64,000 nucleotides of DNA from Streptomyces sp. NBC_00285 (GCF_036174265.1 NZ_CP108055.1:8060001-8124000), one strand, 5' to 3'. Positions 26,291-37,895 are shown, counted from the stretch's first letter. Numbers and translations are program-made. Notes: a model not told the origin generated them from the letters alone.

Positions 26291-27156
26291 GGACAAGCCG
26301 TTCCTACCGCGTCTTCCAGGGTGTCAACGGGGTCGTCCTCACCCTCGTCGTGGTCGTGACCCTGTATCCCTTCGTGAACATCGTGGCGAGGTCCTTCAGC
26401 GGGGAGCGCCAGATCAGGGCCGGTGAAGTCACCCTGTGGCCCAAGGGGTTCAACCTCACCACGTACAAGATCGTGTTCCAGGACTCGATGTTCTGGCGGA
26501 ACTACGGCAACACGGTGTTCTACACCGTCGTGGGCACCGCCATCGCCATGGTCCTGACGACCTGTTACGCCTACGTCCTGTCGAAGAAGCACCTCAAGGG
26601 GCGCGGGGTGCTCGTCGGCATCGCCGTGTTCACGATGTTCTTCACCGGCGGCCTGATCCCCAACTATGTCCTGATCACCAGCCTCGGACTGAAGAACAGT
26701 GTCTGGGCGATCGCCCTGCCCAACGCGATCAGCGTCTTCAACCTCCTGGTGATGAAGGCCTTCTTCGAGAGTCTGCCGACCGAGCTGGAGGAGGCCGCGC
26801 AGATCGACGGTCTGAGCACCTACGGCATCCTGCTCAGGGTCGTGCTGCCGCTGTCCAAGGCGGTCGTCGCGACCATGGTGCTCTTTTACACGGTGTCCTT
26901 CTGGAACTCCTGGTTCAGCGCGTTCCTCTACATGGACCACTCCGACCTGATGCCGGTCACCGTCTATCTGCGCAACCTCATCGCGGGCGCCACCGGTGGC
27001 GGCAACGCCGGTGCCGGCACGGCGGAGCTCAGCCAGGTCGGCGCGAGTATCCAGGCGGTCACGATCGTGCTCACCGCGCTGCCGATCATCTGCGTGTACC
27101 CGTTCGTCCAGCGCTTCTTCGTCTCGGGCGTGATGCTCGGCGCGGTCAAGGGCTGA
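26287..27156 (+). CDS. Sugar ABC transporter permease (LplC type)
   Basis: 289 residues, six membrane helices, carbohydrate-uptake-2-like (LplC) permease. The N-terminal helix is GVVLTLVVVVTLYPFVNIVARSFS; the EAA loop is ELEEAAQIDGLSTYGILLRVVLPLS. The GTG start overlaps the previous stop (GTGA), so the two permeases are made in equal amounts and form the heterodimeric channel. Confidence 0.9.
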   Translation: MRTSRSYRVFQGVNGVVLTLVVVVTLYPFVNIVARSFSGERQIRAGEVTLWPKGFNLTTYKIVFQDSMFWRNYGNTVFYTVVGTAIAMVLTTCYAYVLSKKHLKGRGVLVGIAVFTMFFTGGLIPNYVLITSLGLKNSVWAIALPNAISVFNLLVMKAFFESLPTELEEAAQIDGLSTYGILLRVVLPLSKAVVATMVLFYTVSFWNSWFSAFLYMDHSDLMPVTVYLRNLIAGATGGGNAGAGTAELSQVGASIQAVTIVLTALPIICVYPFVQRFFVSGVMLGAVKG

Positions 27157-27191
27157 CACCCCCAACTCACCTACGCACCAAGGGAGTCCCC

Positions 27192-28847
27192 GTGAAGAAC
27201 GCAGGAGAGCTGTCGCGGCGTCAGATCCTGGCCGCCGCGGGCTTCATCGGCCTCGCCACCCTCACCGGCTGCGGCAGCGGCGACGACGGAGACGACTCCA
27301 AGGACCTCTCCAAGAAGCAGAACGGCGCCATGAAGGACTACCGGGCCGGCCAGCAGTTCAAGGCCGCCAAGGCGCTGTCCTTCTCGATGCTCCACAACGA
27401 CAACCCGGTCTACCCCCTCAAGAACAGCTGGCTGTTCTGGAAGGAGGTCACCAAGCGCACCGGGATCACCGTCAAACCCCTCGACGTCCCGCTGGCCGAC
27501 TACGAGAAGAAGCGCAGCGTCCTCATCGGCGCGGGCGACGCCCCCTCCATCATCCCGAAGACGTACCACCCCGGCGAGGTCGCCTTCGTGTCGTCGGGCG
27601 CGATCCTCGCGGTCAGCGAGTACGTCGACCTGATGCCGAACTTCCGGGACAAGGTGAAGAAGTGGCGGCTGGAGCCCGAACTCGACTCCATCCGCCAGTC
27701 CGACGGCAAGTACTACCTGCTGCCCGGTCTGCACGAGCGGCCCAAGTCCGGCTACTCGCTGTCCTTCCGCACGGACATCCTCGACAAGCACGGCCTGGCC
27801 CTGCCCACGACATGGGACGAGGTGTACGACGTCCTCAAGGCACTCAAGGCGGAGTACCCGGACAAGTACCCGTGGACGGACCGCTGGAGCACCAACACCC
27901 CTTTCCCGTGCGGGGCGTTGTTCGGCTATCTCGGCCAGGCCTATGGCGTGAAGGCCGGCTGGAACTACGACAACATCAGCTTCGACACCAAGGCGCAGAA
28001 GTTCGTCTTCACCGCCACCCAGGACGCCTACCGGCAGATGGTCGAGTACCTGAGAAAGATCGTCGCCGAGAAGCTGCTGGACCCCGAGAGCTTCACCCAG
28101 CAGGACGACCAGGCCGTCCAGAAGCTGCTGGCCGAGAAGTCCTATGTGATCAGTGCCAACCCGCAGGAGCTGGTGCAGAACTACCGCTACAACCTGGGCA
28201 AGCAGGTCAAGGGCTCGAAGATCGAGATGGTTCCGGTGCCGCTCGGCCCGGCGGGCCCGATCCTGCTGAGCGGCATCCGGCTGGAGAACGGCGTCATGAT
28301 CTCCAGCAAGGCCCTCAAGAGCGACACCTTCGTCGCGATGATGCAGTTCGTGGACTGGCTCTGGTACTCCGACGAAGGCCAGAAGTTCTGCAAGTGGGGT
28401 GTGGAAGGCGTCACTTACACCGAGTCGGGCGGGAAGTACACGCTGGAGCCCGGGATCTCGCTGATGGGTTCCGACCCGGACGCCCCGAAGGATCTCCAGA
28501 AGGACTACGGGTTCTTCAACGGTGTCTTCACCTACGGCGGCAGCTGGGAACTCGTCTCCTCCAACTTCAGCCCGGACGAGAAGAAGTTCCAGGACGTCAT
28601 GTCCCAGCGCAAGCAACTCCCCGTCGATCCGGCGCACCCGCTCCAGTCCTTCGAGCAGGAGCAGGCGACCCTCTGGGACACCCCGCTCAAGGACACCGCG
28701 ATCCAGAACACCCTCAAGTTCGTCCTCGGCAAGCGGCCGATGTCCGAATGGGGCGCGCACGTCGCCGAGTTGAAGTCGAAGAACATGCAGCAACTTCTCG
28801 ACCTGCACAACAAGGCGTACGAACGGTTCAAGAAGGAGAACGGGTGA
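27192..28847 (+). CDS. Oligosaccharide-binding lipoprotein of ABC transporter
   Basis: 551 residues, a large (LplA-like, cluster D/type 1) extracellular solute-binding protein. The N-terminus combines a twin-arginine-like SRRQILAAAGFIGLATL with the lipobox LTGC, so it is probably a Tat-exported lipoprotein. The long size is typical for binding of bulky oligosaccharides. It follows its permeases by 35 bases, with AAGGGAG before the GTG start. With acetylxylan esterase and alpha-glucuronidase nearby, decorated xylo-oligosaccharides are a reasonable ligand guess, but GH42 could equally point to galactosides. Confidence 0.88.
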   Translation: MKNAGELSRRQILAAAGFIGLATLTGCGSGDDGDDSKDLSKKQNGAMKDYRAGQQFKAAKALSFSMLHNDNPVYPLKNSWLFWKEVTKRTGITVKPLDVPLADYEKKRSVLIGAGDAPSIIPKTYHPGEVAFVSSGAILAVSEYVDLMPNFRDKVKKWRLEPELDSIRQSDGKYYLLPGLHERPKSGYSLSFRTDILDKHGLALPTTWDEVYDVLKALKAEYPDKYPWTDRWSTNTPFPCGALFGYLGQAYGVKAGWNYDNISFDTKAQKFVFTATQDAYRQMVEYLRKIVAEKLLDPESFTQQDDQAVQKLLAEKSYVISANPQELVQNYRYNLGKQVKGSKIEMVPVPLGPAGPILLSGIRLENGVMISSKALKSDTFVAMMQFVDWLWYSDEGQKFCKWGVEGVTYTESGGKYTLEPGISLMGSDPDAPKDLQKDYGFFNGVFTYGGSWELVSSNFSPDEKKFQDVMSQRKQLPVDPAHPLQSFEQEQATLWDTPLKDTAIQNTLKFVLGKRPMSEWGAHVAELKSKNMQQLLDLHNKAYERFKKENG

Positions 28848-29785
28848 TCCTCCACCTCCCCTCCGAACCCGCCCGAGAAGCAGACACCCCGGTGGCGGCA
28901 CGAACCCCGACCACGGGGGAGGGGGCCGCGGTGAGCGGGGTCCTCCCGGCGGCGGGCCGCGGTCGGGCCGGGGCCCGTGGGGCCGCCGCAGTCCCAGCGG
29001 CCGACGGCCGCCCGAGCACCGGCTCCCGCCAGACCGGTCGGCGAGCGGCACCGGTCCGTGACACCACCGCAACGGCCCCAGCCGCGACCCCGGCAACGGT
29101 CACAGCCGCCGGCAACGCCGTTTCCTTCGGCACCGGCCCTCTCTCCCGTGCCGCCGCCCTCATCCACACCCTCGTCACTGTCGAGGCCCTGCTGCTCGTC
29201 GCGGCCTCGCCGGGCCTGGCGGGGCTGTTCCTGCTGGGTGCCGACCCGGCCAACCTCCCCCTCGCCGCCGTATGCCTGCTGCCCCTCGGCCCGGCGACGG
29301 CCGCCGCCGTGTACGCCCTCCACCACCGCGACCGCGACCTCGTGGACCTCCGCCCGGCCAGGGCCTACTGGCGCGGCTGGCGCCTCAACGCGCTGCCGTC
29401 GCTGAGGTTGTGGGCCCCGCTGTTGGCCTGGCTCACCGTGATCGCCTTCACGCTCACCCACTTCTCCGCCACCGGCCTGCCCGGCTGGTGGGCGGTCCTG
29501 CTCGCGGCGATCGGTGGGGGTTCCCTCCTCTGGGGCGCGCACGCGCTCGTTCTGACCGCCCTGTTCGCCTTCCGGGCAAGGGACACCGCCCGCCTCGCCG
29601 GCTACTTCCTGTTCCGGCACGCCCGCGCCACCCTCGGAGCGGCCTCGCTGCTCGTCCTGGCCGCCGCCGGAACCGCCGTACTGACCGAGGCCCTCCCTGC
29701 CCTGCTGGCCGCCCCGTTCCTGCTGTCACTGCTGCACAGCAGCCGTCCGGTGATCGCCGACACCCAGAAGGACTTCACCGAATGA
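28844..29785 (+). CDS. YesL/DUF624-like membrane protein
   Basis: 313 residues. The first 100 are a disordered Pro/Ala/Thr/Arg-rich tract, unusual for the family. The rest holds five or six hydrophobic segments with the DUF624 pattern (GPLSRAAALIHTLVTVEALLLVAASPG...LRPARAYWRGWRLNALPSLRLW). YesL-like proteins accompany LplABC-type sugar importers in many Gram-positive bacteria; their role is not settled. The GTG start overlaps the stop of the binding-protein gene and the stop overlaps the GH42 start, so all are coupled. Confidence 0.8.
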   Translation: MILHLPSEPAREADTPVAARTPTTGEGAAVSGVLPAAGRGRAGARGAAAVPAADGRPSTGSRQTGRRAAPVRDTTATAPAATPATVTAAGNAVSFGTGPLSRAAALIHTLVTVEALLLVAASPGLAGLFLLGADPANLPLAAVCLLPLGPATAAAVYALHHRDRDLVDLRPARAYWRGWRLNALPSLRLWAPLLAWLTVIAFTLTHFSATGLPGWWAVLLAAIGGGSLLWGAHALVLTALFAFRARDTARLAGYFLFRHARATLGAASLLVLAAAGTAVLTEALPALLAAPFLLSLLHSSRPVIADTQKDFTE

Positions 29786-31791
29786 GCCCGTCGAGCTCCA
29801 AGATCCCGTACGGCGGCGACTACAACCCCGAGCAGTGGCCGCAGGAGGTCCGGGACGCGGACCACCGCCTGTTCACCAAGGCCGGCATCGACACCCTCAC
29901 CGTCGGCGTCTTCACCTGGTCCCTCACCCAACCCGCCGAGGACACCTACGACTTCACGGACCTCGACCGCATCCTCGACCAGGCGGCTGCAGAGGGCCGA
30001 CAGGTCTGCCTTGCCACCGGTACGGCCGCCATGCCGCCCTGGATCGCGCGCAAGTACCCCGAGGTCAACCGCACCGACTTCGAGGGCCGTCGGCACCGCT
30101 ACGGCCAGCGCCACAACTTCTGCCCCAGCTCACCGGCGTACCGGGGACTCGCCACCGGCATCGCGGCCCGGCTCGCCGAACGGTACGCGGACCACCCGGC
30201 GTTGCTCGCCTGGCACATCAACAACGAGTACGGCGGCGTCTGTTACTGCGCGTTGTGCGCGGAGGCCTTCCGGGAGTGGCTGCGCGACAAGTACGACAGC
30301 CTCGCCGCCCTCAACGACGCCTGGTGGGCCACCTTCTGGTCGCACCGCTTCACCGACTGGGCCGAGATCGAGCCCCCGAACGCCCTGACCGAGCACTGGC
30401 GGGGTCCCGATCACACCGCCTTCCAGGGCATCACGCTCGACTACTTCCGCTTCACCACCGACGCGCTGCTCGGGTGTTTCCTCGCCGAGAAGGAGGTGAT
30501 CCGCGCCCATGACCCGGTCACCCCCGTGACGACCAACTTCATGGGCATGTTTCGCCCCCTCGACTACCACCGCTGGGCACCCCACCTCGACTTCGCGTCC
30601 TGGGACAGCTACCCGCCCCTGGACGCCCCGCCCACCTGGCCCGCCCTGGCCCATGACCTGATGCGGGGCCTCAAGGACGGCGCCCCGTTCTGGCTGATGG
30701 AGCAGACCCCGTCCACGACGGCCTGCCGTGACGTCAACCCCCTGCGCAGACCGGGGGAGTTGCGCCTCGCCACCTTCCAGGCGATCGCCCACGGTGCCGA
30801 CGCGGCCCTGTACTTCCAGATGCGCGCCTCCCGCGGTGCCTGCGAGAAGTACCACGGGGCGGTGATCGGCCATGCCGGCCGCGACGACACCCGCGTGTTC
30901 CGTGAAGTCGCCGAGATCGGACGGGAGTTGGAGGTGCTGGCCGACGCGTCCCTCGGGGCCCGCACGCCCGCCCGCACCGCGCTGCTCTTCGACTGGGACA
31001 GCTGGTGGGCCCTGGAGATCTCCGACGGCCCCTCGCGACCGGTCAAGTACCAGGAGGTGGTGCACGCCTACTACCGCGCCGCCCGAGAGGCCGGCGCCGA
31101 CGTGGACGTCGTCCCGCACACCGCCGACCTCACCCCGTACGACGTGGTCCTCGCCCCCGCCCTGCACATGGTCAAGGGCGACCTCGCCGCCCGCCTCGAA
31201 GCGGTGGCGGCACGCGGCGGAACCGTCCTCACCACCTTCCTCTCCGGCCGCGTCGACGAACACGACCGTGCCTTCCTCGCCGACGTCCCCGGCCCGCTCG
31301 CACCCCTCATGGGCATCCGGATCGACGAATGGGACGCCCGCCCGCCGGAGTTCACCCAGCCCGTTGCGGAACTCGCCTCGCAGGGGCGGCTCGTCTTCGA
31401 GATCGTGCGGCTGCGGGGGGCCGAGACGGTCGCCACGTACGGATCCGACTTCTACGCGGGGACTCCCGCCGTCACTCGCAACCGGTACGGGCAGGGCGAG
31501 GGCTGGTACATCGCCACCGCCCTCGACCAGCCCGGCGTGAACCAGGTGCTCCGCCGCGTCCTGGCCCGCCACGACCTGATCGGCCCGTACGCCGACCAGG
31601 AGGGACTGGAGACGGCGGCCAGGACCGCCCCCGACGGAAGCAGGCTGCTGTTCCTTCTCAACCACACAGCGGAACCGGCCCGGTTGACGGCTCACGCCAC
31701 CGCGACCGATCTGCTCACGGGGAAGCAGACGGAGGCGGGCGCCCCGCTCACTCTCGACCCGCGGGGCGTCGCCGTCCTGCGCCTTCAGTAG
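29782..31791 (+). CDS. GH42 beta-galactosidase
   Basis: 669 residues with the three GH42 parts: TIM barrel (about 1-390), trimerisation domain (about 395-605) and a small beta-sandwich. It starts [13 protein letters not shown]. The acid/base Glu is in HINNEYGG and the nucleophile Glu in WLMEQTPS. The structural zinc cysteines are visible as NFCPSSP and CYCALC. No signal peptide, so it cleaves imported beta-galactosides (or alpha-L-arabinopyranosides, as some members do) in the cytoplasm. The ATGA overlap couples it to the YesL-like gene. Its end overlaps the convergent GH67 gene by 7 bases. Confidence 0.93.
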   Translation: MSPSSSKIPYGGDYNPEQWPQEVRDADHRLFTKAGIDTLTVGVFTWSLTQPAEDTYDFTDLDRILDQAAAEGRQVCLATGTAAMPPWIARKYPEVNRTDFEGRRHRYGQRHNFCPSSPAYRGLATGIAARLAERYADHPALLAWHINNEYGGVCYCALCAEAFREWLRDKYDSLAALNDAWWATFWSHRFTDWAEIEPPNALTEHWRGPDHTAFQGITLDYFRFTTDALLGCFLAEKEVIRAHDPVTPVTTNFMGMFRPLDYHRWAPHLDFASWDSYPPLDAPPTWPALAHDLMRGLKDGAPFWLMEQTPSTTACRDVNPLRRPGELRLATFQAIAHGADAALYFQMRASRGACEKYHGAVIGHAGRDDTRVFREVAEIGRELEVLADASLGARTPARTALLFDWDSWWALEISDGPSRPVKYQEVVHAYYRAAREAGADVDVVPHTADLTPYDVVLAPALHMVKGDLAARLEAVAARGGTVLTTFLSGRVDEHDRAFLADVPGPLAPLMGIRIDEWDARPPEFTQPVAELASQGRLVFEIVRLRGAETVATYGSDFYAGTPAVTRNRYGQGEGWYIATALDQPGVNQVLRRVLARHDLIGPYADQEGLETAARTAPDGSRLLFLLNHTAEPARLTAHATATDLLTGKQTEAGAPLTLDPRGVAVLRLQ

Positions 31792-33716
31792 ATGCGCCGC
31801 CGCCGGGCGTCCGGCACCCCCGACTTCCGGAAGAAGTAGCTGTTGACCTGATCGCGCCACTCGCGGGCACTGCGGAGCTGCTCCTCGAACCGCTCCGCCA
31901 CCCGCGCGTGCCGGGCCGGATCCACGAGCTCCGCCAGCGAGGCCCACACCTCCCGGCCCGCCTCGACCTCCTCGACACCCTCGAAATGCGTGTCGTAGAT
32001 GTGCTGGATCACCGTCTTGCCGCTCTTCAGCATGTGCCCGTACGACACGTGGTGGAAGAACAGCAGCAGCTCGTCCGGACAGGTTTCCAAAGACTCGTAC
32101 ACCTCGGCCCAGGGCTTCGCGTACTGCCCCGCGTACCCGGTCCCGCTCCGCACGCTCCGGTCCACGCCGATGCCGTCACGGTCGGCGAAGTGGTAGGTGC
32201 CCCACGGGCTGTACTCGTAGCCGTCGACGCTCGGCCCGTAGTGGTGCCCCGGCTGGACCATGAAGCCCACACCGAGCGGAGCGGTGTACTTCTCGTACGT
32301 CCGCCACGAACCGGCCAGCACGGCGCGCACCCCCGCTGCCGGACCGTCGCCGAAGGTGAGTCCGATCCACTCGTCGAGGATGCCGTCAGGGTCCGCGGCC
32401 GGTTCCCAGGCCAGCCGGCCGAAGGTGTACAGGTTCGCCTGGGCCAGCGGATGCCCGGTCCAGAACGGGTCGTCCCCGACGTCGGACACGGCGACCAGCC
32501 CACCGTGCGCCCTCGAACCCACCGAGGACTCCCCGTCGATCCCGAACCGCAGCACCTCGCTCCACATGGGCCCCAGCCAGCACACGTGCCGCTGCTGCCC
32601 GGTGTACTCCTGCGTGGCCTGAAGCTCCACCGCCAGCCGCGTGCCCGGCATCGCCCCGATCAGCGGTGAGACCGGCTCCCGCACCTGGAAGTCCATCGGC
32701 CCGTGCTTGACCTGCAGGACGGCGTTGTCGGCGAACTCCCCGTCCAGCGGCACGAAATGGTCGTACGCGGCCCGTGCCCGGTCCGTCGAGCGGTCCCGCC
32801 AGTCCTGACGGTGGTCGTAGACGAAGGCCCGCCAGTGGACCGTACCGCCGTGCGGCTCCAGTGCGGCGGCCAGCATGTTCGCGCCGTCGGCATGCGTGCG
32901 GCCGTAGGCGAACGGACCGGGCTGCCCCTCCGAGTCGGCCTTCACCACGAACCCGCCGAAGTCGGGGATCTCCGAGTAGACCCGAGCGGTCGCCCCGCCC
33001 CACCACTCCCGCACCTCCGCGTCGAGCGGATCGGCCGTCTCCAGCCCACCCAGTACGACCGGCGCGGCGAAGGTCACCGACAGATGGGTGCGAATCCCGT
33101 ACAGCCTCAACGCGCCTGCGATGTCGGCCACTTCGGGAAGACGGTCGGTCAGCAGCCGCGCCTCGGCCGCATGCACGTTGACGTTGTTCACGGCCACGGC
33201 GTTGATCCCGCAGGCCGCCAGCAGCCTGCCGTACGCACGCACCCGGTCCAGGTCGCCGCGCGCCCGGCCGTCCTGCCAGAACAGCGATCCGCCCGCGTAC
33301 CCGCGCTCCACCTGGCCCATGACCGGGTGCACGGACACGTTGTCCCAGTGGTCGAGCATCCGCAGCGCCAACCCGGGCCGGTGCCGCTCCCGCCGGGCCT
33401 CACCGAGGAACGCGGCCTCTGCGAGCCGTACGACATGGAAGAAGCCGTACAGCAGCCCGGCCCCGCCGGACGCCGTGACGGTCGTACAGCCGCCACGGCG
33501 GTCGTACGTGAACGCCTCGCTCCCGTCGTCGCCGGTCAGTTCCAGCACGAGGTCGGGGTCGGCCCGCACGACCGCGCCCCCGAACCGCGCACAGGCTTGG
33601 GCCACTTCTGCGCGGACCGTGTCCACCAGCGGACCCGAGCCGCGGATCAGCGTCCGCCGGGTGCCGATCGGCCGGAACACACCGTCCGGCAGCCAGGCCG
33701 GATCGACACCCTGCAT
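31785..33716 (-). CDS. GH67 alpha-glucuronidase
   Basis: 643 residues, intracellular. The N-terminal helper domain (about 1-130) precedes the TIM barrel. Catalytic segments are [23 protein letters not shown] (general acid Glu) and [15 protein letters not shown] (Asp and Glu of the general base pair). GH67 removes (4-O-methyl)glucuronic acid from the non-reducing end of aldouronic acids released from glucuronoxylan. It follows the second GH92 gene by 20 bases on the same strand and should be cotranscribed with it. Its presence beside acetylxylan esterase marks the locus as xylan-related. Confidence 0.93.
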   Translation of the reverse strand: MQGVDPAWLPDGVFRPIGTRRTLIRGSGPLVDTVRAEVAQACARFGGAVVRADPDLVLELTGDDGSEAFTYDRRGGCTTVTASGGAGLLYGFFHVVRLAEAAFLGEARRERHRPGLALRMLDHWDNVSVHPVMGQVERGYAGGSLFWQDGRARGDLDRVRAYGRLLAACGINAVAVNNVNVHAAEARLLTDRLPEVADIAGALRLYGIRTHLSVTFAAPVVLGGLETADPLDAEVREWWGGATARVYSEIPDFGGFVVKADSEGQPGPFAYGRTHADGANMLAAALEPHGGTVHWRAFVYDHRQDWRDRSTDRARAAYDHFVPLDGEFADNAVLQVKHGPMDFQVREPVSPLIGAMPGTRLAVELQATQEYTGQQRHVCWLGPMWSEVLRFGIDGESSVGSRAHGGLVAVSDVGDDPFWTGHPLAQANLYTFGRLAWEPAADPDGILDEWIGLTFGDGPAAGVRAVLAGSWRTYEKYTAPLGVGFMVQPGHHYGPSVDGYEYSPWGTYHFADRDGIGVDRSVRSGTGYAGQYAKPWAEVYESLETCPDELLLFFHHVSYGHMLKSGKTVIQHIYDTHFEGVEEVEAGREVWASLAELVDPARHARVAERFEEQLRSAREWRDQVNSYFFRKSGVPDARRRRIY

Positions 33717-33736
33717 GAGACCCCCAACGCGTCTGC

Positions 33737-36700
33737 TCAGGCGAGCAGTTCGACCTCCGACACGACCGCCTCGCCGTCGAGCACCAGGCGGTACCTCCCG
33801 TACGTACCCGGGGACCTCACGGTGAACGCCCGTGTCTGCCGGTCCCACGCGAAGGACTGCCCGGACCGTCGGTCCAGGGTCTTCCACTTGGTCCCGTCGT
33901 CCGAGCCCTGGAGGGCCCAGCCGGTCGGCGCCTTCGTGCGGTCCGAGGACGAAGTGACCGTGTACTGGACGCCCTTGGCCCGCCGGGACACCGGCAGGTC
34001 CACCGTGGTCACGGCCGCGTCCGTCGCCGAGGTGTTGTCGAACAGGGCCCCGCCGCCGGTGAGTACGTCCGCACGCGGCGTCGGCACCTCGTCGTCCTGG
34101 GTGATCGACACCGGCGCGGCCTGCTTGCCCGTGCCCCACTTCGACGGCCGCGGACCCATGTCGAAGTCCAGTACGGCACCCTTGGCCAGCACCGAGTGGG
34201 GCAGTGAAGTCGACGTCCAGGTACGGCCGTTGACCTCAAGTCCCTGCACGTACAGGTTCCGCGCGCTGTTCTTCGGCGCCCGGACCACCAGATCGCGCCC
34301 GTTCTCCAGATGGACCGTCGCCTTGGTGAACAGCGGGGAGCCGACGGCGTATTCGCCGCTGCCCATCACCAACGGGTAGAAGCCCAGTGCCGAGAACAGA
34401 TACCAGGCCGACTGCTCGCCGTTGTCCTCGTCACCGTGGTAGCCCTGCCCGATCTCGCTGCCGACGTACAGCCGCGACAGCACCTCACGGACGTTCTTCT
34501 GCGTCTTCCAGGGCTGACCGGCCGCGTCGTACATGTAGGTGACGTGGTGGGCGACCTGGTTGGAGTGTCCGTACATGCCCATCCGGACGTCCCGCGCCTC
34601 CGTCATCTCGTGGATGACACCGCCGTAGGAGCCGACGAGGTCGGGCGAGGCGGTCTCGGGTGTCGCGAAGTACTCGTCCAGTTTCTCCGCCAGCCCGCTG
34701 CGGCCGCCGTAGAGGTTGGCGAGACCCCGGCTGTCCTGCGGGGCGGTGAAGGCGTAACCCCAGCCGTTGGTCTCGGTGTAGTCGTAGCCCCACACACGGG
34801 GGTCGTAACCCGACGACTTGACCCGCCACTCACCCGCCGCGTTCCTGCCCTGGAAGAACCCCGCCTTCGAGTCGAAGAGGTTCACGTAGTCCCGGGCCCG
34901 GTTGAGGAAGTACTCCGACTCCTCCTTGTACCGCTTCTCGCCGGTCTTCGCGTACAGCGCCTGTCCCATCCGTGCGATGCCGTAGTCGTTGAGGTAGCCC
35001 TCCAGCGCCCAGGACAGTCCCTCGTGGGTGTCGGTGCTGGTGTAGCCGAGGAAGGGCGAGGTCGCCATGCCCTTGCGGCCCACGCCGGAGGACGGGGGCA
35101 TGACGGTCGCGTTCTTCAGGGCCGCGTCATACGCCGATTTCGCGTCGAAGTCGACGCCCTTGACGTACGCGTCCGCGAAGGCGACGTCCGAGGAGGTGCC
35201 GGTCATCAGGTCCGCGTACCCGGGGGAGGACCAGCGTGAGGTCCAGCCGCCGTCCTTGTACTGCTGGACGAACCCGTCGACCATCTCGCCCGCCTGAGTG
35301 GGCGTCAGCAAGGAGTACGCCGGCCAGGTCGTCCGATACGTGTCCCAGAAACCGTTGTTGACGTACACCTTGCCGTCCACGATCTTCGCCCCGGTGTGCG
35401 TCGGGGTGTCCGGACCCGGCATCGGCGAGAAGGGCGAGGCGTACCGGTACGTCGAACCCACCTTCTCGAAGCCCGAGTTGGGGTACAGGTACAGCCGGTA
35501 CATGCTGGAGTACAGGGTGGTCAGCTGGTCCTCGGTCGCGCCCTCGACCTCGACCTTGCCGAGCAGCCGGTCCCACTGCTGCTGCGCCCGGTCGCGCACC
35601 GTCTCGAAGGACGTGCCGTCCGGGATCTCCTGGCGCAGGTTGTCCTTGGCCTGGTCGAGGCTGATGAGGGAGGTCGCCAGACGCAGGGTGACCGCCCCGC
35701 CCTTGAACCGCATGTACCCCTTGACCCCGCTCGACGCGCCGGCCGTCACGGGCTGGTCGAAGACCCCGTACACGAAGAGCCGCGTGGCCCCCGTGGACAG
35801 CCCGGACTTGACGTCGGAGTACCCGGTGACGACACCCGCGGAGGTGTCGAGCGTCAGCCCCGCCTGGTCCGTCACGTTGTCGAAGAGCACGCTCGCGTCG
35901 TCGCCCGGGTAGGTGAAGCGCAGGGCCGCCGCGTGGTCGGTCGGCGCCATCTCCGCCTTCAGCCCGTTCTCGAACCGCACCCCGTAGTAGTACGGCCGCG
36001 CGGTCTCGTTCTCGTGCCGGAAGGCCAGCTCCCGCGCCTCACGGCCGGTGTCCGGGGTTCCGGAGGCCGCCGACGGCATCACCTGGAAGGTCTGCCGGTC
36101 GCCCATCCACGGACTCGGCTCATGGCTCGCGCTGAACGCCTGGATCGTCGGCAGGTTGTCGGCGTTGTTGGCCCGGGCGTAGTCGTAGAGCCAGCTCAGC
36201 GAGGACGCGTTGGTCACCGGAGTCCAGAAGTTGAATCCGTGCGGGACGGCGGTCGCCGGGAAGTCGTTGCCGCGTGAGAAGCCGCCGCTGGAGTGGGTGC
36301 CCCGGGTGGTGAGCGCGTAGTCGGACAGATGCGCCTTCGGCTTCTCCGGCGCGGCCCGCTCGATCGTCACGTCGTCCAGCCAGCCCCGGAACTTCGCCGG
36401 CCCGCCCGGGGAGTCGTACGCGAGAAGGATCCGGTCGACGGTCTTCCCGGCCGCGACCGACCCGATCCGCGAGACCACGTTGTTCCACTGGTTGGCGTAG
36501 AGCACCTTCGCGGCGCCCTGCCCCTGAGGCGAGAGCGGGAATCCGTGGCTGTCGAGTGCCCCGAGGCCGCTCAGGAAGGTCCCGTCGGTGAAGGCGAGGT
36601 CCACCGACACGTTCGTCGCGTCGTAGTCCCGGTCGCCGTCGGCCATGGAGGGGAAGATGCGGTACGACAGCCGGGTCCGCGAGTCCACCGCGAGGTCCAC

Positions 36701-37525
36701 GTCGAAGACCTTGTTGTACGAGTACGCCCGGCCGTCCGCCGTGTGCCGACCGGCGTAACGCAGCGCTCTCGTTCCGGTGAATCCGGCGCCCGCCTTCGCG
36801 GTGGGCGACCCGCTCGGCCCCCGGTCGACCAGCGAGAGCATGTCCTGCGGCACCGGCCCGCCGCCACCGCCCGTGGAGAACTGCACGTCGGCGAGCTGGA
36901 GGAGCCCGGAGGCGCCGTTGTTCCGGGTGATGTCCAGCCGGAAGTGCCGGTACTCGGCGACGGCGTCCTGGGGGATGTCGTACGACTGTGTGCGGAACCG
37001 CTCGGTGAAGGTCTCTCCCGAACGGGTGTCGAGGGTCTTCCAGTCCTTGCCGTCCGTCGAGCCCTGAAGTGTCCAGTCCCGGGGGTCGCGCTCGGCGAAG
37101 TCGTTGGCCGAGGTCAGCGCGTAGGTGACCGCCTTGACCGGTTTGTCCAGGTCGAACTCGGCCCAGCCGGTGGACTCGAAGACCAGCCACTTGGTGCCGG
37201 GCTCACCATCGACGAGGTTCTCCTTCACCTCGCCGCCGCCGGTGTTCTCGGCGCTCGCCCGGACGTCCGTGACGTGGTCGGTGACGTTGCCCGGGATGCC
37301 GGTGCTGTAGCCGCCGTCGACGCCCGAGGCCCTGCCGTCGTCGACGCTGTTGATCCAGTCGGGGGCCGGGTCGCCCGCCTCGAAGGAGGAGGCGAACCCC
37401 CCGTCGTCCCGAGGGGCGGCCTCAGGCAGGGCGACCGCCGCGCCCTGCGAGGCCACCGTCACGCAAAAGGCGGCCGTGATCACGACCGCCGTACTCCGTC
37501 CGAGTCGATTTCTGTACCGATCCAT
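33737..37525 (-). CDS. Large GH92 alpha-mannosidase with discoidin-type modules
   Basis: 1262 residues, secreted (signal peptide about 1-32, VASQGAAVA). Order: an F5/8-type C (CBM32-like) module at about 60-205 ([24 protein letters not shown]), a jelly-roll domain at about 215-365, the GH92 core at about 380-1130, and a second discoidin-like module at the C-terminus. Core motifs are [17 protein letters not shown], the acid Glu in [16 protein letters not shown] and [24 protein letters not shown]. It belongs to a different GH92 subgroup from the first copy. GGGAGGG precedes the ATG by 8 bases. The promoter carries the GACAACGTTGTC operator. Confidence 0.93.
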   Translation of the reverse strand: MDRYRNRLGRSTAVVITAAFCVTVASQGAAVALPEAAPRDDGGFASSFEAGDPAPDWINSVDDGRASGVDGGYSTGIPGNVTDHVTDVRASAENTGGGEVKENLVDGEPGTKWLVFESTGWAEFDLDKPVKAVTYALTSANDFAERDPRDWTLQGSTDGKDWKTLDTRSGETFTERFRTQSYDIPQDAVAEYRHFRLDITRNNGASGLLQLADVQFSTGGGGGPVPQDMLSLVDRGPSGSPTAKAGAGFTGTRALRYAGRHTADGRAYSYNKVFDVDLAVDSRTRLSYRIFPSMADGDRDYDATNVSVDLAFTDGTFLSGLGALDSHGFPLSPQGQGAAKVLYANQWNNVVSRIGSVAAGKTVDRILLAYDSPGGPAKFRGWLDDVTIERAAPEKPKAHLSDYALTTRGTHSSGGFSRGNDFPATAVPHGFNFWTPVTNASSLSWLYDYARANNADNLPTIQAFSASHEPSPWMGDRQTFQVMPSAASGTPDTGREARELAFRHENETARPYYYGVRFENGLKAEMAPTDHAAALRFTYPGDDASVLFDNVTDQAGLTLDTSAGVVTGYSDVKSGLSTGATRLFVYGVFDQPVTAGASSGVKGYMRFKGGAVTLRLATSLISLDQAKDNLRQEIPDGTSFETVRDRAQQQWDRLLGKVEVEGATEDQLTTLYSSMYRLYLYPNSGFEKVGSTYRYASPFSPMPGPDTPTHTGAKIVDGKVYVNNGFWDTYRTTWPAYSLLTPTQAGEMVDGFVQQYKDGGWTSRWSSPGYADLMTGTSSDVAFADAYVKGVDFDAKSAYDAALKNATVMPPSSGVGRKGMATSPFLGYTSTDTHEGLSWALEGYLNDYGIARMGQALYAKTGEKRYKEESEYFLNRARDYVNLFDSKAGFFQGRNAAGEWRVKSSGYDPRVWGYDYTETNGWGYAFTAPQDSRGLANLYGGRSGLAEKLDEYFATPETASPDLVGSYGGVIHEMTEARDVRMGMYGHSNQVAHHVTYMYDAAGQPWKTQKNVREVLSRLYVGSEIGQGYHGDEDNGEQSAWYLFSALGFYPLVMGSGEYAVGSPLFTKATVHLENGRDLVVRAPKNSARNLYVQGLEVNGRTWTSTSLPHSVLAKGAVLDFDMGPRPSKWGTGKQAAPVSITQDDEVPTPRADVLTGGGALFDNTSATDAAVTTVDLPVSRRAKGVQYTVTSSSDRTKAPTGWALQGSDDGTKWKTLDRRSGQSFAWDRQTRAFTVRSPGTYGRYRLVLDGEAVVSEVELLA

Positions 37526-37553
37526 CGGCGAGTACCCTCCCTGCACGAGGACG

Positions 37554-37565
37554 GACAACGTTGTC
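37554..37565. promoter_or_regulatory. LacI-type operator before second GH92 gene
   Basis: GACAACGTTGTC, a perfect 12-bp palindrome 29-40 bases upstream of the GH92 start codon. It has the same core as the site before the first GH92 gene. It lies in the 370-base divergent gap (37526-37895) shared with ngcE, which otherwise holds the dre-like site and no gene. Confidence 0.75.
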
Positions 37566-37755
37566 AGCAATGTCGTGCAAGGATCAGTAGTGGCCCAAGT
37601 GAACAGTGATGTCAAGGGGGTTGACTGCGGCATTCGGGGGCTATGTCGCGGATTTTTCCGGCAAGCTTCGCACAGGGCGCTCATATTTCCGTGAGGTCTC
37701 AACTCGGAAAAGACCCATGGCCAACCTTGCATTCGATCTTGCTCCGCCGACCGGA

Positions 37756-37771
37756 AGTGGACTATACCTGT
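37756..37771. promoter_or_regulatory. dre-like DasR site before ngcE
   Basis: AGTGGACTATACCTGT matches the DasR responsive element A(C/G)TGGTCTAGACCA(C/G)T at 13 of 16 positions, 125-140 bases before the ngcE start. DasR is the GntR-type repressor of GlcNAc and chitin genes in Streptomyces, so the position makes sense. Confidence 0.6.
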
Positions 37772-37895
37772 CGGCAATTCACCCCTCCGGCACGAACCTC
37801 CGCACGAACCTCTTGCACGAACCTGCTTGACCTGACCGCGGTGCCGGGAGGATCCGGTTCACCGCCTGAGTCCTGGAGAAGGCGAGGACTTGAGC

